A DNA stretch of 64,000 bases from Phycisphaerales bacterium UBA5793 (GTDB lineage Bacteria > Planctomycetota > Phycisphaerae > Phycisphaerales > UBA5793), in contig DIDT01000065.1 in NCBI GenBank assembly GCA_002418285.1, positions 1-64,000 on the forward strand, written 5' to 3'. The translations under genes and the position numbers were made by a program. How positions within the stretch are numbered: the stretch's first letter is position 1; each line of letters starts with the position of its first letter. The notes under the pieces are model-generated. The model worked only from the letters and a program-made list of their open reading frames with translations, did no database searches and had not been told where the DNA came from. Positions 34,374 through 44,308 of the stretch are shown here, piece by piece.

Positions 34374-35608
34374 GCAACCGGGACGACTGGCTCATCCGAA
34401 ACGCGAGAGTGGTGACGCTGGCGGCAGGCGATGTGCCTCGCCGCGGCGAATCGCTGCGCGAGCTGAGTGTGCTGGCGCGAGGCGACGTGCTGGTGCACGA
34501 TGGACTGATCACCAGAGTCGGCGAGGGCATCGACGCGCAGGCCACACACGAGCTGGATGCGAAGGGTCGCGTGCTCATGCCCGGCTTTGTTGATTGCCAC
34601 ACGCACGCTTGCTGGGCGGGTGATCGGCTTGACGAGTTCGAACGCCGGCTCGCCGGCGAGGATTACCTGTCAATCCTCAAGAGCGGCGGCGGGATCATGT
34701 CGACCGTGCGCGCCACGCGATTGGCGGGTGTCGAAGAGCTTCGAACGCTGACGATTGCCCACCTCGAACGCATGCTCGCGATGGGCACGACGACGGCCGA
34801 AGTGAAGACGGGATACGGGCTGGAGATGCAGGCGGAGTGTCGCATGCTCGAAGCGATTCGCGCAGCGAGTGAAGGCGAAGGCGCCAGCGCCATGCGAATC
34901 ATTCCGACGTTTCTTGGAGCCCACGCGATCGATCGAGAACAGGCGGGGTTCATTGATCACACAATCGAGGAGGCCCTTCCGGCGATTGTGAAGATGCAGC
35001 CCGGCATCGCATGCGATGCGTACTGCGAGGACGGCGCCTGGTCGCTGGATGACACCCGGCGGCTGTTCGAACGGGCGCAGGCTCTCGATTGCCCGCTACG
35101 GATTCATACTGATCAATTCAACTCACTCGGCGCGACGCGAATGGCCGTCGAGATGGGCGCAGCGAGCGTCGATCATCTCGAAGCGATCGCCGAGGCTGAT
35201 ATCGCGCTGGTTTCGAAGTCGAACACGACGGCGGTGCTGCTGCCGATCTCGGGATTCTGCACCGACGGTCGCTACGCACCGGGGCGACGACTCATCGACG
35301 CCGGGGCGGCCGTGGCGATCGCGAGCAACTACAACCCGGGTTCGGCGCCCTCACCTTCGATGCCTTTTGCGATGGCGCTGGCCTGCCGGATGATGAAGTT
35401 CCGGCCAGGCGAGGCGATCGCGGCGTGTACTGTCAACGCAGCGCATGTCCTCGGGTTGGAGCATCGGGTTGGGCGCATCGCGCCGGGCTTCGCGGCTGAT
35501 CTTGTCCTGTGGGACGAATGCGATGAGCGGGCGCTCGCGTACGAACTGGCGGGCGCACCGCCGGCGCTGGTTATCAGGGCTGGGGCGATCGTGCGCAGAT
35601 CGATGTAG
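34370..35608 (+). CDS. hutI: Imidazolonepropionase
   Basis: 412 residues of the amidohydrolase fold. Metal-binding GFVDCHTHACWAG (~67-79), the substrate loop SGGGIMSTVRATR, EVKTGYGL, DAYCEDGAWS, the IHTDQFNSLG metal His, and SNYNPGSAPS near the end match HutI closely. It hydrolyses 4-imidazolone-5-propionate to N-formimino-L-glutamate in histidine use. It is translationally coupled to hutG. The first two enzymes (histidase, urocanase) are not in the window. A strong terminator follows at 35745. Confidence 0.93.
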   Translation: MSNRDDWLIRNARVVTLAAGDVPRRGESLRELSVLARGDVLVHDGLITRVGEGIDAQATHELDAKGRVLMPGFVDCHTHACWAGDRLDEFERRLAGEDYLSILKSGGGIMSTVRATRLAGVEELRTLTIAHLERMLAMGTTTAEVKTGYGLEMQAECRMLEAIRAASEGEGASAMRIIPTFLGAHAIDREQAGFIDHTIEEALPAIVKMQPGIACDAYCEDGAWSLDDTRRLFERAQALDCPLRIHTDQFNSLGATRMAVEMGAASVDHLEAIAEADIALVSKSNTTAVLLPISGFCTDGRYAPGRRLIDAGAAVAIASNYNPGSAPSPSMPFAMALACRMMKFRPGEAIAACTVNAAHVLGLEHRVGRIAPGFAADLVLWDECDERALAYELAGAPPALVIRAGAIVRRSM

Positions 35609-35744
35609 TCGCGCAATGCCGCTTCTGCAGGCGAGCACATGGGCACACGGAAGTCTGACCCGTTCACAGGCTGCGCCCAGAGCGGGATGCTTCGTGGCAA
35701 CCTCGCTCGCGATACACTCCGAGTCAATTGTGTGATTCCGAAAC

Positions 35745-35776
35745 AAACACCCCGCGGCTGGAACCGCGGGGTGTTT
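35745..35776. terminator. Strong two-way terminator hairpin
   Basis: AAACACCCCGCGG (35745-35757), 6-base loop, CCGCGGGGTGTTT (35764-35776): 13-bp perfect stem with A/T ends on both sides. It sits between hutI (+) and the coiled-coil gene (-) and should end transcription from both. Confidence 0.85.
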
Positions 35777-35878
35777 GCTGGAAGGGAGTGAAACACCGAT
35801 GAAATCAACCCAAGGGAGTCGGTCCGTTATCTCAGTCGATCAACCAGTCGGTCCAGGCGGTTTCTTGCCCAAGCGTGT

Positions 35879-36187
35879 TCATTCTTCATCGTCGTCGATA
35901 TCTTCTTCTTCGCCGTCTTCGATGCGGCCTTCGGTCAGGGTCTCGAGCATTTCGCGGAGGTACTTGTTCTCGCGGCGCGTGGCCTCGAGATCGAAGACGA
36001 GGTACTTGACGCTTAGGCGCAGGTAATCGAGGCTCTCAGTGAGCTGCGAGATGGTCTCGCGCATCTTGTCCTGACGGGCTTTGGTCTCGGAAGCGAGGTC
36101 GCGAATGCGCGCCTGCTCATCGAGCGGGAGGTCCTTGATCTCGTCCATGAGTTGGGCGAGTTTCTCATTGAGTTGCTGTGGGTCCAT
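35879..36187 (-). CDS. Small acidic coiled-coil protein
   Basis: From ATG 36187 (MDPQQLNEKLAQL) 102 residues. Almost all of it is helical with heptad-like hydrophobics (LNEKLAQLMDEIKDL, LTESLDYLRLSVKYLVFDLEATRRENKYL), ending in an acidic tail (EDGEEEDIDDDEE). No signal or membrane segment. Likely a cytoplasmic dimer; role unknown. Confidence 0.7.
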   Translation of the reverse strand: MDPQQLNEKLAQLMDEIKDLPLDEQARIRDLASETKARQDKMRETISQLTESLDYLRLSVKYLVFDLEATRRENKYLREMLETLTEGRIEDGEEEDIDDDEE

Positions 36188-36404
36188 GAGTGGGGCTTCC
36201 TGTCTTCGATTGTGGTGAACGAGGCCAGGACAATCATGCCTCAAGATCGAGCAACGGGAAGCAAACCGAGGTGTTTGTGGGGAGCGCGCGGTCGCTTTGT
36301 AGCGGCAGGCGCGATAATCACGCAGTTATCGGCGGGGATGGGCCCCACCGGCGGCAGAAGCCGCCGTCGCGTGGCGCAGGGGCAGATGAGAGAGCAGCAG
36401 CGCC

Positions 36405-37010
36405 TCAGCGCCGTGCGTGGGGGCGGCGGAGCACCTGGCGAACTTCGGGAGCTGCGGCGGCGAGGATCTGGTCCGCCTGAGTCGGGTCCGTTCGGGTGGC
36501 TTCCCGGACCAGTTCGACGAGATGGGCGTCGCGGGTGCGGGCCCATCGATCAAAGAAGGTCTCAAGTTCGTGGCGGGAGAATCGGGTGAGTGGATCGGCC
36601 AGGCCGGACTGGGCGATGGCCCAATCGGTCAGGGCGCGGGGCTCACGCGAGAAGCGATAGAGATCGAGCGTGAAATGCAGCCGCTGCCAGAGCGACTTGA
36701 AGGGGTCGGAGGCGTCAGCCTGAAGCCGAACCATCACGTCGGCGGGCTTGTTGCCTTCGAGTTCGCCGATCCAGCCGCTGCGTTCGGCCACGCTGTCGCC
36801 GGCGGGCTTTTCGTCTGCGGAGATGAGGTCGACGACGCCCGTGTGCAGGGTCTTGAGGCCGACGGATGCGAAACGGACATTGAGCCGTTGGGCGGGCTGC
36901 CCCTCGTGCATGACGCGCTCGGCGCGCGTGACGGTGCCTGGCCCCCACTCTGGACGTGCGGTATTGAGGACACTGTCCCCGAACTTGAACGTTCTCTTTT
37001 GAGTCAACAT
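36405..37010 (-). CDS. DUF3553 domain protein
   Basis: From ATG 37010 (MLTQKRTFKFGD) 201 residues. The first ~60 residues (FGDSVLNTARPEWGPGTVTRAE ... LNVRFASVGLKTLHT) fit DUF3553, a small SH3/Tudor-like beta domain also found next to CarD-like and helicase domains. Residues 65-200 are helical and carry WQRLHFTLDLYRFSREP and RFSRHELETFFDRW; no family recognised. The open frame extends upstream without homology. Confidence 0.7.
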   Translation of the reverse strand: MLTQKRTFKFGDSVLNTARPEWGPGTVTRAERVMHEGQPAQRLNVRFASVGLKTLHTGVVDLISADEKPAGDSVAERSGWIGELEGNKPADVMVRLQADASDPFKSLWQRLHFTLDLYRFSREPRALTDWAIAQSGLADPLTRFSRHELETFFDRWARTRDAHLVELVREATRTDPTQADQILAAAAPEVRQVLRRPHARR

Positions 37011-37175
37011 GCTTTTGATGTCACCTGTAGCATCACACATCCGTGGCACACACGGTGCCAGCCGAAGTCGGCCTACGAGACGAGGCAGATGTGGAACTGA
37101 AAATGAACCGGCGACGAGCGATGAGGCCATCGCCACGCCCGGAACGATCAATGATATCGTCCAAAACCCGTCAAG

Positions 37176-37730
37176 TCATTTGGAATTATCGTGACGCAGT
37201 TCATTTTGCTCGAAGGACACCGCCGAGGGCGTCGGCCGCACATCAAACGGGAACGGCTCCTCAAATGGTCGCCGGTTGAACCACTGTCCACACTCGGGAC
37301 ACTGGAACACCTTGCGGGGCGACTGCAACTGGCTGGTAAGGCAGAATCCGCATTCCGGGCACGAAGTTCGACAGCGGGGATTCACCCGGCGCAGGTGCGG
37401 CCGCATGATGTCGCCGCCCCAGGTGAGCGACAGGACGATCGCCGCCCCCACGGTGATGAAGATGCTCAGCAGGTTGGCGATCACTCCCACGGGCAGTGAG
37501 TCCGAGCCGAGCAGGTCATTGACATCCACGAGCAGATTGAGCGCCCCGCCCAGGCAGGCGAGCGAGAAGGCCACGCAGAGAAAGCCCCACATCTTCGGAT
37601 CATTCAGGGCGGAGCCAAACGCCTTCCACCACGTCACATGCCGCTCCCAGAAGGACTCGATGGAACGCATCTCGGGATAGGAATGGTTGCTCAGGTACCA
37701 GCGCATGGGTTCTCTCGCTGGAGCATCCAT
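37176..37730 (-). CDS. Membrane protein with C-terminal zinc ribbon
   Basis: 184 residues (start could be Met9). Two membrane helices (WGFLCVAFSLACLGGALNLLV and VGVIANLLSIFITVGAAIVL), then a cytoplasmic zinc ribbon CPECGFCLTSQ ... VFQCPECGQWFNR. It lies 7 bases downstream of the alanine dehydrogenase gene and is probably co-transcribed with it. One of three membrane/zinc-ribbon proteins in the window; function unknown. Confidence 0.72.
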   Translation of the reverse strand: MDAPAREPMRWYLSNHSYPEMRSIESFWERHVTWWKAFGSALNDPKMWGFLCVAFSLACLGGALNLLVDVNDLLGSDSLPVGVIANLLSIFITVGAAIVLSLTWGGDIMRPHLRRVNPRCRTSCPECGFCLTSQLQSPRKVFQCPECGQWFNRRPFEEPFPFDVRPTPSAVSFEQNELRHDNSK

Positions 37731-37737
37731 CGGCCGT

Positions 37738-38841
<1,104 letters not shown>

Positions 38842-39010
38842 CGCAGTCCTCCGCTCTTGGTGAGCTTGTTCGAGTTTCGACGAGGCGTTGAAACATCCCG
38901 GAAGATTGTCCGGGATCGGCGAGTTTAGACGGTTCGGGGCGTTGAGGTCCGACCCGGCTCGCGCCGCCTGAAATCGTTGACTATGCTAGGATGACAATCC
39001 ACGCAACTTC

Positions 39011-39045
39011 AGGCCCGGTCGGGCGCTTCCAACCGGATCGGGCCT
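39011..39045 (+). promoter_or_regulatory. Hairpin in the 5' leader of the 39064 gene
   Basis: AGGCCCG (39011-39017) pairs with CGGGCCT (39039-39045), extended by GGT/ACC, followed by TTCCC; it lies about 20 bases before the start. A TATGCT box at about 38982 may be the -10 element. Possible mRNA stabiliser or attenuator. Confidence 0.3.
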
Positions 39046-39063
39046 TTCCCGGAGCGCGCCACC

Positions 39064-40659
39064 ATGCCTGATCGCAGTCGATCGAATTCACCGTCCCAAT
39101 CCGGTTTTGCGGCTGTCCGCGCCACCGGCGCGATTCTGGTTGCCGTGACGGTCGTCACCTTGCTGGGGGTGGCCGCGCCCCGCGCTGCAATGGCCCAGAA
39201 CGGCGATCAGCGGCGCTACCTCGACAAGCTCAACGCGCCCATCCTCGCCGTCTCGGAAGATGAACGCGCTTACAAGATCTACTTCGAGGCCCACGAACTC
39301 ATCGACGTCGCTGACGACCGCATGGCCGCGGCGACCACGAGTCTCGATCCGCACTCGCCGACGTTCCAGGATGCAATCGGCTGGGTGAGTGAGCCCGATC
39401 AGCAGGAAGCTGTTGAACTCATCCTCACGAAGAACAAGCGCGGCTCAAACGCCACGCAGCGAAAGATCTTCGGCCTGCCCTACGGCACGTACAACGTCGA
39501 TGATGATCTCATCATCAGCGACTTCGTCGTGTACATGCACAACGACCTGCTGTTCGATCGCGAGGAAGCTTACCTGCCTCGATATCGCGAACTCATGGCC
39601 CTGCTTCGCGCCGAGGCGTTCCATCGGGCGGAAAACGGCGACGCCACCGGCGCCTGCGAGGCCATACTCGGCGTAACGCGCATGGCTCGCCAATTGTGCG
39701 ACCGCCGGTTCTATGACGAAAAGCACCTGGGCATGAACCTGCTGCTCAACTCGTTCATCGAGATCCGGGACTTCATGTGGTACTACCGCGATTCGCTCTC
39801 GATTGATGATTTCAAACTCATCTCGCTCGAACTCGAGCGGCTCGGCCTGGAGCGCATCGAATTGCCTACCGGGGAAGAACTGATCGGCCAGCAGTTGATC
39901 GAGCAGATTTACGGCCCGGACAACCGCGTGGACAAGCAGAAGTTTCCGGAGGTCATGGCCACGTTTGATTCGCTCGGCTCGCCGCTGCGGCGCTTTCAGG
40001 CCGAAGCGTTCTGGCTGCAGGTGGCGGACAAGCACGCGTCGCGCAAGGAAGTGGATGTCGCGCTGGACAACGCGGTCGGCAACTGGAAACTGCGCTGGCG
40101 CTTGCCCCTGCACAGTTCGCTGACCCCCGATTCCGAATTCGAGCAACTGGACGACCTCGAGTACGCCGCGGTTAAGCGGCCCATTCGCGATCTGCAGAAA
40201 CTCTTCGACCTGCGCATTCCGCTGGTGACGCAACTCAATGGCACCGCCACCGCCGCCGGCATCCATGCGTACATCGTGCGTGAGAAGGGCAAACTCGTGC
40301 CGGGTACACCCATGCACGAAGCCGAAGTGCCCGCCCGACTGGCGCAGGTCCAACCTTCGTTCGTGAACTACGAGTCAACGCTGGTGGACATGTACGACTC
40401 GACCGACACCAAACTGCATTACGCCGTGGTCCGCAACACGGACCCGCGGTTCTCGCACGAGGGGTATCCCATCGACACGCCCGATGGCCGCATTCTTCTG
40501 GCCGAGTTCTGGCCGCTGCTCTATTCGGTGGGGCCTGATCAGTCCGAGGACCTCGGCAAGGCGCTGGTGCATGAGCCAAATCCGGTGTCCGGCGACAAGT
40601 GCGACATCATCTTCTTCCCGAATGTGGATGTGATGGCGCGCGAGGCCAAGCGACACTGA
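39064..40659 (+). CDS. Secreted protein of unknown function (531 residues)
   Basis: The start MPDRSRSNSPSQSG is followed by a hydrophobic signal segment (AILVAVTVVTLLGVAAP) and a cleavage-like AAMAQ. The mature part is mainly helical and acidic (YKIYFEAHELIDVADDRMAAA, ACEAILGVTRMARQLCDRR, LISLELERLGLERIELP), ending with a beta-rich portion (SVGPDQSEDLGKALVHEPN) in which the GPDQSEDxG phrase recalls reporters of 'displayed data' in planctomycete exported proteins. No enzyme motif recognised. Probably periplasmic. Confidence 0.65.
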   Translation: MPDRSRSNSPSQSGFAAVRATGAILVAVTVVTLLGVAAPRAAMAQNGDQRRYLDKLNAPILAVSEDERAYKIYFEAHELIDVADDRMAAATTSLDPHSPTFQDAIGWVSEPDQQEAVELILTKNKRGSNATQRKIFGLPYGTYNVDDDLIISDFVVYMHNDLLFDREEAYLPRYRELMALLRAEAFHRAENGDATGACEAILGVTRMARQLCDRRFYDEKHLGMNLLLNSFIEIRDFMWYYRDSLSIDDFKLISLELERLGLERIELPTGEELIGQQLIEQIYGPDNRVDKQKFPEVMATFDSLGSPLRRFQAEAFWLQVADKHASRKEVDVALDNAVGNWKLRWRLPLHSSLTPDSEFEQLDDLEYAAVKRPIRDLQKLFDLRIPLVTQLNGTATAAGIHAYIVREKGKLVPGTPMHEAEVPARLAQVQPSFVNYESTLVDMYDSTDTKLHYAVVRNTDPRFSHEGYPIDTPDGRILLAEFWPLLYSVGPDQSEDLGKALVHEPNPVSGDKCDIIFFPNVDVMAREAKRH

Positions 40660-40705
40660 TCGGTCATCGAACTCGACGCCTCGACAAATCGTACACTGAG
40701 GAACT

Positions 40706-41698
40706 ATGAATCAGCACGCGTCAAACGCCGTTGAGAAGGTCGTCATCATTGGTTCCGGCCCGGCCGGATGGACGGCCGCGATCTATGCCGCCCGCGCCAA
40801 CCTCACTCCCGTCTGCTACATCGGCGTGCCCAAGCAGAATCCGGCGATCGTTCTTCCCGGCGGGCAGCTCATGCTCACCACCGAGGTAGAAAACTACCCC
40901 GGTTTTCCTGAAGGCGTCACCGGGCCGGAGATGATGGACAAGTTTCAGAAGCAGGCCGAACGCTTCGGCACGCGCGTCGTCGGCGAAGATATCGACAAGT
41001 GCGACTTCTCCCAGCGCCCCTTCACGCTCACCACCTCTTCGGGCGCCACCGTCAAGGCGCACAGCGTTATCCTCGCAACCGGCGCCGTGGCCAACTGGCT
41101 CGGGCTTGAAAACGAAATGCGCCTGGCGCGGAGCGGCGGCGGCGTCTCGGCCTGTGCCGTGTGTGACGGCGCTTTACCCGCGTTCCGTGACCAGGTGCTC
41201 GCAGTCGTCGGCGGCGGCGACACGGCCATGGAAGAGACGTCGTACCTCACCAAGTTCGCCAGCAAGGTCTACGTCATTCACCGGCGCGATGAATTCCGCG
41301 CCAGCAAGACGATGCAGCAGCGCGTGCTCGACAGCCCAAAGGTCGAAGTGATCTGGAATTCGCAGGTCGTCGATGTGCTCGGCGATGATGTCATCAACGG
41401 CCTCATGCTCAAGAACACCAAATCCGGCGAGCAGTCGAAGCTCGACGTCAAGGGCCTGTTCATCGCCATCGGCCACACCCCGGCGACCAAGTTCCTCGAA
41501 GGCTCAGGCATCGCGCTCGACGACAAGGGCTACGTCGACATGCCCATCTCGCACCGCTCGAACACGAACATCGAAGGCGTGTTCGTGGCCGGCGACGTGG
41601 CGGACTCGGTCTACCGCCAGGCGATCACCGCAGCGGGCATGGGCTGCCGCGCCGCCATCGACGCCGAACGCTGGCTCGCGGATCAGGGCGTGCACTAA
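40706..41698 (+). CDS. trxB: Thioredoxin-disulfide reductase
   Basis: 330 residues with FAD-binding GSGPAGWTAAIYAARA at the start, the redox pair in ACAVCDG (~150-153; CAVC rather than the common CATC), NADPH-binding VVGGGDTAMEE, and the C-terminal FAD motif GVFVAGDVADSVYRQAITAAG. It reduces thioredoxin with NADPH in the cytoplasm. GAGGAA lies before the ATG. No thioredoxin gene is adjacent. It converges with the FIST gene. Confidence 0.95.
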   Translation: MNQHASNAVEKVVIIGSGPAGWTAAIYAARANLTPVCYIGVPKQNPAIVLPGGQLMLTTEVENYPGFPEGVTGPEMMDKFQKQAERFGTRVVGEDIDKCDFSQRPFTLTTSSGATVKAHSVILATGAVANWLGLENEMRLARSGGGVSACAVCDGALPAFRDQVLAVVGGGDTAMEETSYLTKFASKVYVIHRRDEFRASKTMQQRVLDSPKVEVIWNSQVVDVLGDDVINGLMLKNTKSGEQSKLDVKGLFIAIGHTPATKFLEGSGIALDDKGYVDMPISHRSNTNIEGVFVAGDVADSVYRQAITAAGMGCRAAIDAERWLADQGVH

Positions 41699-41743
41699 AG
41701 CGCAACCAGTTCACAAGACTGAATAATCTCGCAAGGCGCGCGG

Positions 41744-42946
41744 TCACATCCCGCGAAACAGCGCGATGCTCGCGGTGTGCCCGTGCAGGAAGGTCGAATT
41801 GCCCACGGGGCCGATCTCGCCGGCGGCCGAAAAGCCCGCGATCGGCAGGCCCGGCATCGCGCGGCGGATCGTACTGACATCGTGGTCCGGCTCGTTGAAG
41901 AGATGTGTGCCCCGGCCGTTGCAGGTGAACAGCACGCCCGCGAGCGGCGCATCGTCGAACTGCTGCGCAGCCAGAAGCATCTCGAGATCTTCGTGCGCCG
42001 TCTGGGCGTCGCGCACGTGGAATTGCACCGTCTGCCCGACGCGCACAAGATCGCTCACCGCGAGCAACCCGTGATCGCGATCGACGCCGATGACATTGCG
42101 GACGAGGAAGTCACCGCGGCCGAAGTGTTCGCGGTATTCGCTGACCACGCGGCCCACAAACAGACCCTTGTCCTGGATGAGTTCGCGCTCCTGGTCGGAG
42201 AGTTCGACGGCGAGTTCCTGGAAGGCGGCCATGGCGGGCTTGCCGCCGAGCGATTCGATGACGTTGCGCTTGGCGCCGGTGATGATGAGCGGCTTGCCGA
42301 TGGGTCGGCAGCCCTGGCTGACCAGCGTTTCGATGCGCACGGCCCCCGTGAAACTGAGGCCGATCAACCCGCCGTTACGGATTTCGTCGTTGCGCAGCAG
42401 GCGATTGTCGCCGGCTTGTCGGCCCGCTGAGGCAATGCCGCCGAACATCGGCACGGCCGGCTCGTCGAGCGAGCGTTCGAGCACCTCGGAGAGAGCCGGC
42501 AGCAGACCCATGATCGGGGTGAAGGGATCGGCCAGCAGCATCACGCCGCGCAGGTCGGGGTGGTCGGCCTTCATCGCAGCGCGGAGGCGCTCGGGGTCGT
42601 CCTTGGAGCGCGGCCAATCGATGTCGCTGTCAGTGAATGTGTGCAACTCAACGCCGGGCAGCGAGAGCGCGAGGACAACGATGCCGGGTTGATCTTCGAG
42701 TTCGTGCTCGTTGCCGGCGACGCTCACACCGGTGCAGCCGATGACCGTGGACGGCGCGAGCAAGTCGTAGATCGTTGAGGTCACGACGTCGACGCGATTG
42801 GTGTGGTGCCCGCTGACGAAGACGACGGCCAGATCCGTCTCGCCGTGCATCTGCGACGCAACGCTGGTGACGACTTCGTGCGCGGCGGCATCGGTGTCGT
42901 GCAGGTTGCTGATGTGGCAGGCGGCTCTGTAGGAAGTCGTGGGCAT
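41744..42946 (-). CDS. FIST-N/FIST-C sensor domain protein
   Basis: From ATG 42946 (MPTTSYRAACHIS) 400 residues made of the FIST N domain (AVVFVSGHHTNR, VIGCTGVSVAGNEHE, FGGIASAGRQAGDNRLL) and the FIST C domain (VVSEYREHFGRGDFLVRNV, GVLFTCNGRGTHLF, PIAGFSAAGEIGPV). FIST proteins are proposed small-ligand (amino-acid) sensors, often linked to kinases or cyclases; here it stands alone. The open frame runs 228 codons further upstream but that part is antisense to the zinc-ribbon gene. Confidence 0.9.
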   Translation of the reverse strand: MPTTSYRAACHISNLHDTDAAAHEVVTSVASQMHGETDLAVVFVSGHHTNRVDVVTSTIYDLLAPSTVIGCTGVSVAGNEHELEDQPGIVVLALSLPGVELHTFTDSDIDWPRSKDDPERLRAAMKADHPDLRGVMLLADPFTPIMGLLPALSEVLERSLDEPAVPMFGGIASAGRQAGDNRLLRNDEIRNGGLIGLSFTGAVRIETLVSQGCRPIGKPLIITGAKRNVIESLGGKPAMAAFQELAVELSDQERELIQDKGLFVGRVVSEYREHFGRGDFLVRNVIGVDRDHGLLAVSDLVRVGQTVQFHVRDAQTAHEDLEMLLAAQQFDDAPLAGVLFTCNGRGTHLFNEPDHDVSTIRRAMPGLPIAGFSAAGEIGPVGNSTFLHGHTASIALFRGM

Positions 42947-43045
42947 AAGTCGGTTGATGGTAGCCGTTTGGGGGCGGGGCGATCGCCTACGCTTGGGGCA
43001 GCGAGGGTGAAGATGGCGCCGTGCGGGCGTCGATAGGGAGAATTC

Positions 43046-43546
43046 ATGACTGAATCGCAACCTCCAGCCAGCGCGACCACTGAGGCACGCGAGGAGACGG
43101 ATCGCAGCGATCGCCTGTTGCTCGAGTATCTCGTGAACAACGATGCGGCGTGCCCGGTGTGCGGCTACAACGTGCGTGGCCTGACGCGGCCGGTGTGCCC
43201 CGAGTGCCGGCATCGGCTGCGGCTGACGGTCGGCGCCACGGATGTGACGCTGCGCTGGTTTCTGGCGGCAATCGCGCCGGGAGTGTTTTCGGGGATTGCC
43301 GCGATCTTCCTGGCCATTCCGCTCATCGTCTCGCCGCTCATCGGCAACGGTTCGGCGCCGGGATTCATCATCGCAACGGATGTGTTCGGATTCACCAGCG
43401 GGATTGCGGCACTGGTCATGATGGCGCAGCGCAAGCCCATCGTCGCCATGCCGGCGGGCAATCAGCAGATGCTGGTCGCGATCGTGTGGGCGGTTCACAT
43501 CCTGGCGTTCATCGCGCTGCTCGGCGTGGCGTTCGGGTGGTATTGA
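43046..43546 (+). CDS. Membrane protein with N-terminal zinc ribbon
   Basis: 166 residues, AGGGAG before the ATG. The zinc ribbon CPVCGYNVRGLTRPVCPEC is at ~36-54, then three to four membrane helices (WFLAAIAPGVFSGIAAIFLA, PGFIIATDVFGFTSGIAALV, LVAIVWAVHILAFIALLGVA). This CGYN..GL...CPEC form is common in planctomycetes. Function unknown; the ribbon may gate protein contact. Confidence 0.72.
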   Translation: MTESQPPASATTEAREETDRSDRLLLEYLVNNDAACPVCGYNVRGLTRPVCPECRHRLRLTVGATDVTLRWFLAAIAPGVFSGIAAIFLAIPLIVSPLIGNGSAPGFIIATDVFGFTSGIAALVMMAQRKPIVAMPAGNQQMLVAIVWAVHILAFIALLGVAFGWY

Positions 43547-43581
43547 CACACACGCCACGCAATGGTTTCGCGAGCATGACC

Positions 43582-43665
43582 GAGCATAAACGTACCGGGT
43601 TCGCTTAAGCATCGGGTGATACTGACACACGCGCGACCCTAAACGTACCAGGTGCGTTTATGCTC
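43582..43665. repeat. Inverted and direct repeat cluster
   Basis: GAGCATAAACG (43582-43592) faces CGTTTATGCTC (43655-43665). Inside, AAACGTACC-GGT occurs twice in direct order and the second copy is itself near-palindromic (AAACGTACCAGGTGCGTTT). TGACACAC also repeats (about 43544 and 43623). It looks like a small palindromic element, perhaps a REP/MITE relic. Confidence 0.5.
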
Positions 43666-43739
43666 AATGTTCATGCTTTCGTTCCGAGCGATCCGGCCCG
43701 TGGTGGATTCCCGCCTGCGCGGGAACAACGGGTTGCGCG

Positions 43740-44213
43740 TCAATCCTCGCGCGACGGGCGCTGGCGACGCTGTTTGATCTGGGCCCGGTTCTTCTTTTCG
43801 GTCAGGCGGCGCTGGACGGCGCCGCGACTTGGCTTCGTCGGGCGCCGCGGCTTGGGGGCGACGCGCGCGGTGATGATCAACTCGCGCAGCAGGTCAAGAC
43901 AGGCCTGCCGGTTACGCGCCTGCGAGCGGAAACGACCTGAGGCGAGGATGAGTTCGCCATCTTTGGTGATGCGGCCGGCAGCGAGGCGGCGGAAACGATC
44001 GAGCGCTGCGTGCGACAGGCGACCCGGCCCGCCGAGTATTTCGACGGCCAGGCGCAGCTCCATCCGCGTGTTGACCTTGTTGACGTTCTGCCCGCCGGGT
44101 CCGCTGGCGCGGCTGGCGGAGAAGGTCACCTCAGCATCGGTGACGAACAATCCCGGTGCGAGTTCGAGCGAGCCGGTCGGCTGAGGCGAGAGATCATCGG
44201 AAGGAACACACAT
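43740..44213 (-). CDS. arfB: ArfB/YaeJ-like peptidyl-tRNA hydrolase (ribosome rescue)
   Basis: From ATG 44213 (MCVPSDDLSP) 157 residues. The release-factor catalytic loop SRASGPGGQNVNKVNT carries GGQ at 40-42, and the C-terminus is the expected basic, disordered tail (KPRRPTKPSRGAVQRRLTEKKNRAQIKQRR) that enters the mRNA channel of stalled ribosomes. No stop-codon recognition domain is present, separating it from RF1/RF2. The frame stays open 102 codons upstream, but that DNA overlaps the divergent barrel gene. Confidence 0.88.
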   Translation of the reverse strand: MCVPSDDLSPQPTGSLELAPGLFVTDAEVTFSASRASGPGGQNVNKVNTRMELRLAVEILGGPGRLSHAALDRFRRLAAGRITKDGELILASGRFRSQARNRQACLDLLRELIITARVAPKPRRPTKPSRGAVQRRLTEKKNRAQIKQRRQRPSRED

Positions 44214-44308
44214 GCAAAGTCTCCGATGCGTTGCGGCCCAACGTGGTCGCAGGCGGTGGCTGACTCTACTCTTGTCGAACTCAGTTGGCCGCAACGTGGG
44301 AGCAGCGC

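Noticed and set aside
41747..43630. Extended 628-codon version of the FIST protein
   Set aside because: The extra 228 N-terminal codons are antisense to the zinc-ribbon gene and lack homology; the FIST domain starts right after ATG 42946.
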